The notes beneath the pieces were generated by a model, which saw only the letters and a list, made by a program, of their open reading frames with translations, searched no databases and had not been told where the DNA came from. Positions 22,025-32,247 of a DNA stretch of 64,000 nucleotides are shown here, in pieces. The position numbers were made by a program, and so were the translations under genes. The stretch covers positions 18,352,001 through 18,416,000 of the forward strand of contig CM114271.1 of the NCBI GenBank assembly GCA_050084515.1. The letters run 5' to 3'. The DNA is from Blasia pusilla (taxonomy: Eukaryota; Marchantiophyta; Marchantiopsida; Blasiales). Positions within the stretch are counted from its first letter, which is position 1; each line of letters opens with the position of its first letter.

Positions 22025-23404
22025 TTACCCGTGCAGTTTGCGGGACGAGGTGGTTGATCATGAGGCGAGTCTATGACCACGTTGGCAGCTTTCACAGGTA
22101 GTATTAGCTGGCCAGGAGAGTTGTTGGAGGGGAACGCACATGCGGAGGATGTCCTAGTAGCGGATAGTCCCACGGAGAGACATGCCATGGCGGGTGTCTC
22201 TTCCCATGTTGGCAAGGCCTCTTCACCATTGTGGGGTACGACTCGAGAGCTACAGAGGAGTGTCGAAGACCTCTTGAGGCAAGCGTGAAGTCATGTTTTT
22301 ATCCCATAGCCGCGAGAGTCATGTGGCGATCGGGCTCTTGGAGTGGAGACGATGACCCCACTAGATACCACACCTGTTGTGTGGCAGTGCCCAGAGGAGG
22401 GTGTTAGGGTGTTAGATCTCTTGGGAGGGATTAGCACCGGATTGGTTGCACTATTGCAGGCAGGCATACGGGTGCATTAGTACCTTTATGTGGAGAGAGA
22501 TGAGATTGCGCGGCGAGTATCATTACGTCACGTGGCGAGATTGGTCCAGAGGTATCCTGAGTTGTTGTCGATATCTGCAGTACGGGGATATCAGCATACG
22601 CTACCCGCCGACATCTCTTTGGTGGGGGCGCAGGATGTGGATAGAGTTGGCACCATTCATTTGGTTATTGTTGGATGGCCATGTCAGGGTCATTCATCAA
22701 CTGGCCGAGGATTTGGATTGTAGGATCCGAGGTCAAGGATGTTTTGGGAGATGCTGCGAGTATTACGACACTTGCAGGAGAGTCAGATATGTTCTCCAGC
22801 GTACATTTTGGAGAACGTGCCGTTGTTGGGAGACACTCGTGCATGTGTGATGACGAGTGTACATCAGGTGAGGTCCTGGTTGGGACCTGCTGTGTTGTTA
22901 GATGCAGCGAGAGTTGGGTCACGTGCCCATCGTCCACGACTGTGATGGACAAACCTGATACCATCAGAGGTACTGAGTCGAGCATAGGGTGGAGTCCAGA
23001 GAGCACCACATCTCACAGTGGATGCTATTTTGGGCTCAGGGTGTCGATCTCAGGTGGTGACACGGGATGATAGACCACCGTTGGCCATGGCCAATAGGGT
23101 GGGGGAGTTGAGGGCAGCCTTATCTACGTTGGTGAGCTTCCCAGCATCCCATGCCTTCCGTCACGGATGGTCAGGCATGCTTTGGGATGAGGTGACCGGA
23201 GCATTGGAGGAGCCTACAGCAGATGAGCGCGAGCGCGCCATGGGGTTCGCTACCGGTACTACGGCGGTGCAAGGGATGACTGAGGCATCCCGGAGACAGG
23301 TATTGGGGCAGGTGATGGACCTTAACTCTCTCACATGGATAGTCAACCTAGGTATGGTTGAGCAGAGACGGATGCGAGTGTCATCCATGCCGTCACGTCC
23401 ATGA
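22025..23404 (+). pseudogene. DNMT3-like cytosine-C5 DNA methyltransferase domain in the gypsy polyprotein
   Basis: One reading frame holds the DNMT motifs in canonical order. Motif I is VLDLLGGISTG (22409-22441), then VERDE. Motif IV is GWPCQGHSS with the catalytic Cys codon at 22682-22684. Motif VI is ENV (22811-22819). A motif VIII-like RAHRPRL precedes a stop, followed by WTNL. The late motif is ERERAMGFA (from 23231), with RRQVLGQVMDLNS near the end. The order and a short target-recognition region fit DNMT3, not the rearranged DRM type. The enzyme class moves a methyl group from S-adenosylmethionine to carbon 5 of cytosine. Four in-frame stops (22478, 22721, 22943, 22985) break the domain, with no frameshift. 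It lies between protease and RT, in the protease frame. The linker 22025-22396 is not recognised. Confidence 0.85.
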
Positions 23405-23651
23405 GTTGGACCATTGCCTACAGGGTCTATACATGCATTGGCTGGGGGCGAGACGAGGAGAGATAGGCACCCATGGACTTCCTGGGACATCCTTTGAGCA
23501 GAGAGTGCGAAGGCGGATAGAGTAGCACATGTTAATTTTTCGGATGTGGAGCATGGTGTAGGAGGTCAGAGTGGAGTGGCTAGTTGCGGAGGTGGCTAGA
23601 GTTGCTACATAGCAACAAAAGCCGGAGGTTGCGTCCTCTCCAATTGAGGTC

Positions 23652-25130
23652 ATGATGGAGACTTGGCAGCCTGTGATAGGTCTCAAGTTGATAGGAGGAG
23701 AGCGACGGCGAGTTCATAGGTTTTTGAGAGGGCATGTCAGTTTTTTTGCCTTCAGTATGAGAGACTTGGGTACGTTGAAGGGTCCCGGGATACGGATTGA
23801 GTTGGCTAGTGATACGCCGATCTTTCGTCGACCCTACAGGTATTATGATATGGAGCGAGCCTTGATTCAGAGCAGGAGTCAAGACTTGTTGGAGGCAGGA
23901 CTTGTGGAGTTATCACATGGAGAGTATGCATCTGCCACAGTCATGCTGGCGAAGAAGGATATGTATGGCAATTGGACGGATAGGCGGATGTGTGGAGATT
24001 ACCGTCCTATCAACCAACAGACGAGGTCAGATCGGTATGCCATGCCTACTCCTGAGTAGATCTTTGATGCGGTAGGGCATGCAAAGATCTTCAGTACTTT
24101 AGATCTCCGTGCTGGCTATCATCAACTTCCTATCAGGTTGGAGGACAGGGAGAAGACAACATTTTGTGGGATAGATCGGTTTGGGAGAGATTGCTTGTAT
24201 CAGTGGTGGTTCTTACCATTTGGGTTGAAGAACGCGCGTGCAGAGTTTCAGAGAGTGATGGATAGGATTCTGGATGGCTTGGATTTTGTACGATGTTACA
24301 TAGATGATATTCTTATCTTCAGTTCCACGGTTGAGGAGCATGAGCGACACTTGGAGGAGGTGTTTCGGCGATTGCAGTTACATGGACTGAAGTTACATCC
24401 AGGCAAGTGCAGATTCTTTCAGGAGCAGATTGAGTACTTGGGACACACCATATACACGAGTGGGTTAGGCGTTCAGAAGACGAAGGTAGAGGCTATTGCG
24501 TAGATTCCAAGCCCTATAGATTTGAGTCGAGTCCGAGCATTTCTTGGACTGGCAAACTTCTATCGACAATATGTCAAGGGTTTTAGTGCGATCGCAAAGT
24601 CTTTGACCTTGTTGACGAGACTTGATCAGGTTTGGTTGTGGGGAGATGATCGGGAGCAAGCATTTCAGAGCTCAGGACAAAGTTGGCGTCCTCACCCATT
24701 TTCTGAGAGACCGTTAGGGGTCGCCCATTCCAGTTACATACGGATTGGAGCATGTTGGGTCTAGGAGCAGTGCTTACTCAGAGGGATGACGAGGAGAGGG
24801 AGTTCGTTGTGGCTTACGCGAGCCGATCGAACAACATTGCAGAGGCAAAGTACAACTCCTACGAAGGAGAGTGCTTGGATGCAGTGTGGGCCGTGGCACA
24901 TTTTAGGTGCTATTTATTCGGCAACCCTTTCACACTTATCATTGATCATCAGCCGTTGAGGTGGTTGTTGGAGTCCGACAAGCTTACGGGCAAGCTTGCC
25001 AAGTGGGCTCTATTACTACATGAGTATGAGTTTGAGGTGGTTCATAGGCTAGGTCGGCTGAACCAGGATGCGGATGGGTTGAGTCGTAACCCATGTCCGA
25101 GTCCGAGAGACGACACAGGAGCTCGATGGC
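23652..25130 (+). pseudogene. gypsy reverse transcriptase and RNase H
   Basis: RT text begins around 23790 (FRRPYRYYDMERAL) and includes MCGDYRPINQQT, FSTLDLRAGYHQ and FLPFGLKNARAEFQR. The catalytic YIDDIL is at about 24298-24315, then LHPGKCRFFQEQIEYLGH and AFLGLANFYRQYVKGF. RNase H follows from 24752 (GLGAVLTQRDDEEREFVVAY, then LIIDHQPLRWLL). Stops at about 24057 and 24501, and a frameshift near 24680-24750, disrupt it. RT makes cDNA from element RNA and RNase H removes the RNA strand. The RT is out of frame with the methyltransferase upstream. Confidence 0.88.
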
Positions 25131-26730
25131 ACGGAGAGAGTGATGAGGAGATGGTGCCCGGTTGGCATGCATCTGCCTATCTTTGTTGGTTGACTATGGC
25201 AGGTCAGCCACATGTGATGACTCCAGTGGTGGGGTTGGATGATGAGTCTTTGGATCCGGAGGTTAGTGAGGAGGCGACAGGTGGTCGTGATATCCATGAC
25301 GACGTGGAGGTTGTGGAGTTCTTGCGCACTGGCATCATTGCGAGTACAGTGAGTGCTAGGGAGCGGGATCGGATCCTACAGAGAGCCAAGAGGTTCAGGT
25401 GGGAGGGGACTCACATTTTGCGGGTATGTGGAGATGGTAGGATACGAGTGGTACCTCATCCTTCCCAACGAGCACGTGTAGTGCGACATGCCCATGAGGA
25501 GTTGGGACATTTCGGAGTAAAGCGTACTTACAGCTTACTCTAGGTTCAGTATTGGTGGCGCGGCATGCATACTAGGGTAAAGCAGTTTGTGGCCAGATGT
25601 ATGGTATGTGACAGAGTGTGAGCATCCTTCAATGCTCCCACTCCGCAGTTACATCCTTTGCCGATTATGGGTTTAGGTTATCGGTGGAGTTTAAACTTTG
25701 CAGGACCTTTGCCATTGACAGGGCGTCATCATAGGTACGTGTTGGTCATGGTGGAGCATTTCTCCAAGTGGATAGAGTTGGTGGCACTACCAGACAAGGC
25801 AAGCGAGGGAACAACTTATGCGTTTCTAGATCGTATGCTTAGTCACTTTGGTGCACCGGCGGAGGTGTTGACTGACCAGGGTACCGAGTTAGGGGAGAGT
25901 TTCAGGCCTTGTGTGATCAGGCGCTCATAGATCACCGCACCACGTCCACAGATCATTGTGAGGCGGATGGGTTGGCGGAGAGAGTGGTACATACGGTGAA
26001 GAGAGGATTACGCAAGTATGGCTTGCAGCGGGGACAGTTGAGGGAGTGGGACCTACAGTTGCCATGGTTGGCTATGGGTTATCGCTTTAGTCGGCAGGCA
26101 TCCTTGGCGTCATTTTCACCGTACTTTTTGCTCTTTGGGAGAGAGCCAGATTTACTTGCAGTGATTCGACGTGACATGGCGGAGGTGTTAGATCTTGATG
26201 ATCCAGATGTATGGATACAAGCATGTTCTCAAAGGGCAGAAGTTTTTCGTAGAGTTATGCCCATGGCCTTTGAGAACTTAGCTATTGCCCAGCATAGAGA
26301 TACATTAAGGTACGTGACCATTCGTGGAGGAGGTTATCATCCAAGGATTAGGAGGTTTCATCCTAGAGTTTACGTGTATTTACAGCAGGCGGCACCCACG
26401 ACGCTAGATGTCACTGCAGGGCGCACGATCCTACGTATGCGCGAGGTATTACCGACCGGAGTCCTCATGTTGGAGGGATGGGATGGTATGGTTTGGACGG
26501 ATCATGTGCGCAATTGTGCGCCATGTCATCTTCCGAACGTAGATGGGACGGTGGATCCGAGCTTGGCAATGGTACCTGCAGGCTTGAGGTGTATGTTGTG
26601 CGGATCTCCGAGGGGTGCAACCACCATGTTGGTATGTGATGGTTGTTCTCGAGGGTGGCATATGTCATGTCTGACCCCCCCTCTTGATATGGTTTCCACG
26701 GGACGATGGATGTGTCCGAGATGTGTATAG
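25131..26730 (+). pseudogene. gypsy integrase with C-terminal PHD finger
   Basis: The HHCC zinc domain is seen as HAHEELGHFGVKR and, after a TAG, CMVC (about 25480-25610). The core follows with PLPIMGLGYRWSLNFAGPLP, LTDQGTELGES and EADGLAERVVHTVKRGLRK. The first catalytic Asp of the D,D-35-E triad appears as Asn in SLNF. A frameshift lies near 25910. The C-terminal part ends in a complete C4HC3 PHD finger at about 26590-26727: CMLC, CDGC, WHMSC and CPRC, ending at the stop. PHD fingers commonly bind histone H3 tails, so this could guide integration to a chromatin state; that role is inferred. The same finger is present in copy D. Confidence 0.85.
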
Positions 26731-26806
26731 GGTAGTAGGTCATGTGACAGAGATGTGATATTTTCTATCTGGAGTTGGGGGGATCCAACTGCTAGCTAGG
26801 GGGGCG

Positions 26807-26944
26807 GTTGTGTGATCTCCATGTATATGTATGAGTTGATTTTTGTACATGTGTGGATCGACCCGTGTGTGGGAAAGATCGGTGTTGTGTGGTGTAGATG
26901 TGACGAGCGATGTATGTTGTGTAGCGATATGTATGCGCACGACA
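26807..26944 (+). repeat. 138-bp block S1, left of LTR-B
   Basis: It starts GTTGTGTGATCTCC directly after a purine-rich run (AGGGGGGCGG) that could be the polypurine tract, and ends GCGCACGACA. An almost identical block (S2, 27426-27563, two differences seen) lies right of LTR-B. A diverged version of its end also precedes the LTR-like sequence of copy D near 15.7 kb. Confidence 0.85.
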
Positions 26945-26946
26945 AC

Positions 26947-27425
26947 TGTCACATCTGAGTAGTCGATAGGCCGAGATCTATCATGGATAGGGCGTAGGAG
27001 CCAGCGGACTATCTTGAGTGTAACTTTGTCCCACTATGTCGGATGAGGTTGAGATATGTCCATTGTGTCAGGAACGTCGTTTCTCACAACTTTCATGTTT
27101 AGGTCTTTTACAACCGGGTGACTTGTTGACCAGGTCACCCGCCCCTGGTAACCTGTGCGCGCAGGTTACCAAGGGGAGGGCTATTTTTAGGGGAATAGCC
27201 TTTTGGCTCTTCCCAACCCTACATAAGAGAGGAAGATGGCTTTCCTAAGCCATCTTTCTCATGTTGGGCCGTTGGAGCACCTCCCTTGTATGTGTGTGAG
27301 CTAGGACTAGGGTGCTAGCATCCGGATTCCTTGATAGCACAGGGTGGACGAGGCTCGATATGCCAATATAGATTGAGGAGTGGAGTTTTAGGCCGGGTGT
27401 GCCGTTTTTACTACTCTTTATTTTT
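26947..27425 (+). repeat. 3' LTR (LTR-B)
   Basis: It opens TGTCACATCTGAGTAGTCG and parallels LTR-A and LTR-C over about 479 bp, ending near CTACTCTTTATTTTT. It carries a series of short inverted repeats: GGGTGAC/GTCACCC, GGTAACCTG/CAGGTTACC, GGGAAT(A)GCC/GGCTCTTCCC and AGATGGCTT/AAGCCATCT. The TATA box is mutated (TACATAAG). It differs from A and C more than those differ from each other, which is odd for the two ends of a single insertion. Confidence 0.8.
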
Positions 27426-27563
27426 GTTGTGTGATCTCCATGTATATGTATGAGTTGATTTTTGTACATGTGTGGATCGACCCGTGTGTGGGGAAGATCG
27501 GTGTTGTGTGGTGTAGATGTGACCAGCGATGTATGTTGTGTAGCGATATGTATGCGCACGACA
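27426..27563 (+). repeat. 138-bp block S2, right of LTR-B
   Basis: A near-identical copy of S1 at an offset of 619 bp. Copia integrase sequence begins immediately after it, so S2 is the true end of the inserted gypsy element on this side. Confidence 0.85.
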
Positions 27564-28229
27564 TGGTCTTTATTGACGATTTCTCCCGGTATACTAATGT
27601 TTACCTCCTCCATTACAAATCCGAAGCTTTTTCCCGTTTCACTCAATTTGTGGCTAAATAGAGACACAACATCAACCTCGATGCATTCAGACATTGCAAT
27701 CTGACAATGGTGGGAAATATAAGTCATCTTCTTTCTTAGACTTCTACCATTGTCGGGAATCTCCAAGTAGCTCACTATTCCCCACACACCACAACAAAAT
27801 CGTGTTTCAAAATGTAAGAACATAACTCTTGCTAATTCTATACGTTCTTTGCTTTTCCATTCTGTTCTTCCCAAGACTTATTGGGGTGAAGCGTTGGTCA
27901 TTGCTAATTATTTGCAAAATCGTCTTCCAAGCAAAGCATTGCCACTTTCCAAAACACCATATGAGTTATGGTTTAATCCTAAACCTGTGTTATCTCATCT
28001 TCGTATTTTTGGAAGTCCTCCATTTGCTAAAATTAATGATCCTCATTCAAAGCTGCATTTTCGCACTGAGGAATGCATTTTCCTTGGTTACAGTGACCAA
28101 AGCAAAGCCCTGCGTCTCGAGAGGCTGAAAGAAAAAACTATCATTCTCTTGTGATGCTGTAGTTCTTGAAGATCAGACTGCTCAGACCACTCCATCGTTC
28201 GCTTCTTCTGATGCAGAAGATATGGCTAT
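27564..28229 (+). pseudogene. Ty1/copia integrase fragment (C-terminal half of a split element)
   Basis: It starts with MVFIDDFSRYTNVYLLHYKS, the copia integrase core, and continues in shifted frames through SDNGGKYKSSSF, a TTPHT-like block and TYWGEALVIANYLQNRLPSK. The C-terminal region is TPYELWFNPKPVLSHLRIFG and FLGYSDQSKALR. The end (DAVVLEDQTAQ.., then EDMA) stops at about 28229, where inverted gypsy gag begins. The conserved ERKN-type catalytic segment appears altered to KCKN. The fragment lies on the plus strand while the N-terminal half of the same element is on the minus strand at 30350-32042. Confidence 0.8.
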
Positions 28230-28520
28230 CCCATCATATGCCTCGCGACCACTAGTGGACACATACCCTGGAGCCCAATACATCCTCCAGGCATCGATCT
28301 CTACTGAATATAGTGATCGAAACTCCATGTAGTCATCCATCAGAGGATCCTCCAAGTGCTGGAACAACCCCTTCCATGCCATGAAAGGGTTGAACCGTGT
28401 CGGGGTCCGTATCTCTTGGAAGTTGCACCATGTGTCAAACTCCTGGATAAAATCATCTAAGTCGATGATGCCCACTGCACCCGAGAAACGACGCATGCCC
28501 CGATGGCCCATGTCGTCCAT
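28230..28520 (-). pseudogene. truncated gypsy gag (copy C)
   Basis: The open frame carries IIDLDDFIQEFDTWCNF, FNPFMAWKGLFQHLEDP, DDYMEFRSLYSVEIDAW and APGYVSTSGREAYDGI. It is the same protein as the gag at 20085 but without the single-base frameshift there. The last residues of the open frame belong to adjoining copia sequence. Zinc knuckles and everything downstream are missing. Confidence 0.8.
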
Positions 28521-29868
28521 CTCCTGCCAAGTACTCGTTTGTCTCTGCGTGATCTCGTCACGGACCGGTGTCGATGATGACGATCCGATCCACGGATGGA
28601 TGTCGAGGAGCTCCTCTCAGTGGTAACCCCTCGGTATCTCACTCCACTCCGTGTCACACCACTACTATCGCCGCAGACTACCCCGTTCTTCCGAACCCTG
28701 GAAGAACGCCGTGATGACAAACCCTGTCTCACCCGCTCAAGCACTCAGACTCACCGAGAGTCTCCCACACGCCTCACTAGCTCACCTATGCTAACATCAA
28801 TCCCGTGATGACATACCCGACCTCACGCACACTCAACACTCGGGCTCACCATGAGCATCCCAACTGACTCACCTAACCAAGCGACACTCTCTCGGGCCAT
28901 ACGCGCGATCCCTACTCGGCAACCGCCGTATATCCACCAACATGCTACACATGAAAAGAATCTACACTCGTCACCATCACTGCACCCATCTAGCACCAGC
29001 TACTACCCAATACCCAGCACTCTCAATCACACACGACAAGTGCGGGAAAAGGGACTCGAATGGGTAACCTGATTACGCCCTCCAACCTGCTGCACCGTCA
29101 ACATGCACTCCTCCACATGATATGACAATCTCCGCAACACAACACTCTCCTCGACCAACACATTGATCCTCCCGTCAAGAGATGCAGACAACCCGTCGGC
29201 ATCATGCACACTGCCCCTCCATCGTCAACTCTCGCAACGCCCTGTCGCGCCCCAAAACATCATGTGGCGCCCCAAAACATCATGTCGCGCAAACCTCTCT
29301 GTCGATCCCCATGCGCGGCATGTAACGTGACTCACCCTGGTCGGCTCCCAATCATGTCCGGAAAATCTCAACTCACGTTCGCCGGACTAACCTCATCCGT
29401 CCTACCAACCACGACCACTCCAATCCTACCACGCGTTGGGGGAGGGCGCGTTTAGGGTCCGCGCCCGTCGCCGCCCGTCTCGCCGCTCGTCGGCTCTCGT
29501 CCGTGGCCCCTCGCCCCCTTGCCCTCGCCCATCGCCGCCGCGCCCTAACCCTAGACCGGCCGCGACCTAGCTAGCCATTTTTACTTAACAGCCCCCCGAC
29601 GGCTGCAAGACCCAAACCTTCTTTTCTTCTCTCTCTCGACAACCTCACTCGCGTTCACCCGCCGCCCACTCCGTACTACACTCTGCCGCTGTCCCCAATC
29701 CCTGTGCACCAACAAATTCTGAGAAAAACGGACAGCGCTTCCGCCCACGGCCTTCCGAACAGAAAAATGAAAAACACCCGCAACACACGCGTCACTTGGG
29801 GACCAAGGCAACTCGCTTGCCTACCTGCAAACAACGAATTCCCACCAGCCCTCACATCTTTCTCATGT

Positions 29869-30349
29869 AAAAATAAAGAGTAGTAAAAACGGCACACTCG
29901 ACCTAAAACTCCACTCCTCAATCTACATCGGCATATCCAGCCTCGTCCACCCTGTGCTATCAAGGAATCCGGACGCTAGCACCCTAGTCCTAGCTCACAC
30001 ACATATAAGGAAGGTGCTCCAACGGCCCAACATGAGAAAGATGGCTTAGGAAAGCCATCTTCCTCTCTTATATAGGGTTGGGAAGAGCCAAAAGGCTCTT
30101 CCCCTATAAATAGCCCTCCCCTTGGTAAACTGGCGCAAGACAAAGTTACGAGGGGGCGGGTGACCTGGTCAACAAGTCACCCGACTGTAAAAGACCTCAA
30201 CATGAAAGTTGTCAGAAACGATGTTCCTGACACAATGGACCTATCCTCAACATTTGACACTGTGGGACAAAGTTACACTCAAGATAGTCCGCTGGCTCCT
30301 ACGCCCTATCCACGATAGATCTCGGCCTATCGGCTACTCATGTGTGACA
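29869..30349 (-). repeat. LTR-C
   Basis: On the minus strand it starts TGTCACACATGAGTAGCCG and runs 481 bp to CTACTCTTTATTTTT. It keeps the TATATAAG box and the GAAGAGCC/GGCTCTTC hairpin. After its end the sequence continues with ACATGAGAAAGATGTGAGGG, exactly as after LTR-A. Confidence 0.85.
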
Positions 30350-32042
30350 ATCATGAAAAAACGAAAATCCAAATGAGTAGGGGGGGAGAAATAGGCCCGC
30401 AAATATTTCTATGAATTAATTCTAAAACATTGAGAGCTCTTTACACTAGAGTAGTGTTAGAAAAAGGTTTGTGAGTCTGCTTGCCATGTAGGTTGTCTCG
30501 ACATGAAGAAATCTGAGAGGGATTATGCTTTGGAAGACCGCAAACCATTTGCTGATTTTGAATTTGAGAAACACGAGCGGCGCTGATGTGACCCAAACGG
30601 TGATGCCACAGATCAGCGATCGTGGGAAGAATCGCAATGGCAGATGTAATGGAAGAGAATCGAGAGGGTGGAAGGACAACTTCTCCGAGTTTGTACAAAT
30701 CATTGATTAAATAATATGTTGTGATGATCTGGTTTGTAGAATCGCGAAGTATGCACTTTCTGTCATGAATCAAGGCAGATCCTCCTGAAGTGTCTAGTTG
30801 CATGATTGAGAAAAGATTTTTCTTCAAGCTTGGTATAAATAGAACATTACGAAGAATATATTGAATACCATTAGTCAAAAGGATCTCAAGTCCAGATCCT
30901 TTTATCTCCAGACTAGAACTATCACCTAGGAAAACATACGAAGATTTTTCATATGGAGTGTAATTGGAAAAGTAATCACTAGAGAAGGCCATATGATGAG
31001 TAGCACCGGTATCAAGATACTATGTGTTATCTTGAATATTTGAAGCCGAAGTTGAATAGGCAACGGTAAAGAAGAGATGAGACGTAAATTTGGCTTTTGG
31101 AGCAAAAAATCTGCACTGAATTTGCTGATCTGCAAGACGTTTTCGGCAATCTTTAATATGATACCCTTGCAAATTGCAGTAGAAACCCTTCATTTTCTTA
31201 TAAGTATTCTGCTGATTGGAGGATGAAGCCTGCCAATCAACTTGATGATTGGACGATTCGCCATGTGCAATTGTCATAGAAGCAAGAACAAATCATGATT
31301 TGAAAGGACCAAAGCCTTTCTGAGGAGCTTTGCCTCCACTGTAACCTCTAAATGAGCCGCCTTGCCTCAAATTTCTGAATTTGGACTTCGATTGAAAAGT
31401 GGCTGAACCTCGTCCAACTAAAAGAGCCGAGGACGGTTCAACAGTCTGCGTCTTCATCATTTTCTCCTCCCTAAGAAGGAAAGTGATCACAAATTGCAAA
31501 GTAAGGTTACTCTGACCTTGCAATGAGGTCAATAAATTGCGTAACTGTTGGGCATTGATCGCATCAATGCAAGATACTGATTTTCATCAGTAGTCACCGA
31601 TCCAGCAGCGTGGAGTTGATCAATCAATGCCCTAAATTGATGGACATGTTTGGTAACACTATCGCCTTCTTTCATCTTAAGAGTCTACAATTCATCTTGC
31701 AGATACATTTTTGTGACAGTGTCCTGGGCTTGGTATAAAGAATCTAATTTTGTCCAGCTTGCGCTGCAGTCGTAGCGGAACTGATATGATGAACTTGCAA
31801 ATTGTCTAAACGGTTCGCTATGAAAGATAAGGCAATTCGGTTGAAAATCTCCCATTCGTGGACATTCCCCGCCCGGTGGCAGGAGCGGTAGCCGCTACTG
31901 GCTTTAGAGTTGTACCTTCTACGATGCCTACTAAATCTTTGGCATCGAGGTACAATCTCATGCATAATCGCTAGATGTAGAAATAGGTCCCGTCAAATTT
32001 CGGGATGTCGTCAATCTTGAGGAACATGTTAGAATTCACCAT
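30350..32042 (-). pseudogene. Ty1/copia gag-protease-integrase N-terminal half
   Basis: Reading starts at the ATG at 32042 (MVNSNMFLKIDDIPKFDG). Gag text follows with stops and frameshifts (GDSVTKHVHQFRALIDQL). A zinc knuckle near 31170 (FYCNLQGYHIKDC) lacks its first Cys. The protease site is YLDTGATHHMA around 31010, just after a TAG. The integrase HHCC region follows (LWHHRLGHISAARV, then SSCRDN where the Cys pair is incomplete) and GKQTHKPF. It stops at 30350 in the FRFF segment, which would be followed directly by MVFIDD in an intact element; that continuation lies at 27564 on the other strand. Confidence 0.85.
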
Positions 32043-32234
32043 CGTGAATTGATGAAAATGATAGAAAACGGATCAAGGACTGTGAATTCGTAAGAATCGA
32101 AAGTCTGCATCCACCAAGCAATCAGAACGAGAAAGGCGTTTGAGTAGAAGGCGTCCCCTCTACTCTAGGAATGTTGAAGCGTCCCTCAAATTCCAATCCT
32201 TTTTTGAAAACGTAAGAGTAGTGACTAGCGACCA

Positions 32235-32247
32235 GGCTCTGATACCA
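32235..32247 (-). other. copia primer binding site
   Basis: On the minus strand TGGTATCAGAGCC lies directly after the LTR end CACA, the standard complement to the 3' end of initiator tRNA-Met used by plant copia elements. It fixes the LTR boundary and the orientation of the element. Confidence 0.9.

Larger units (their letters stand above)
16239..27563 (+). mobile_element. Ty3/gypsy element carrying a DNMT3-like methyltransferase and a PHD finger
   Basis: Order: 5' LTR (16239-17980, interrupted), long GC-rich leader, gag with zinc knuckles, aspartic protease, DNMT3-like methyltransferase, RT, RNase H, integrase, PHD finger, 3' LTR. The domain order RT-RNaseH-integrase places it in Ty3/gypsy. 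Protease and methyltransferase share one reading frame from 21314 to 23404 with stop codons but no frameshift, as expected for a fused polyprotein. The element is dead in this copy. GC content is visibly higher than in the flanking AT-rich DNA. The 16239-20.4 kb part and the pol-to-3' end part may derive from two different insertions joined by an inversion (see the split copia element). The right end at 27563 is set by the resumption of copia sequence. Confidence 0.85.
28230..30349 (-). mobile_element. inverted 5' fragment of a second methyltransferase-type gypsy element (copy C)
   Basis: Read on the minus strand it has LTR-C (30349-29869), leader (29868-28521) and gag (28520-28230), all homologous to the plus-strand element at 16.2-20.4 kb. 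It ends inside gag at the copia junction, so no protease, methyltransferase or pol is present here. Its left LTR edge sits directly in copia integrase sequence, with a candidate 5-bp target duplication (ATGAT here, ATGGT at 27563-27567). Confidence 0.82.

Noticed and set aside
22446-22850. Separate 134-codon frame over the methyltransferase region
   Set aside because: It is in another frame and shows none of the DNMT motifs; a shadow.
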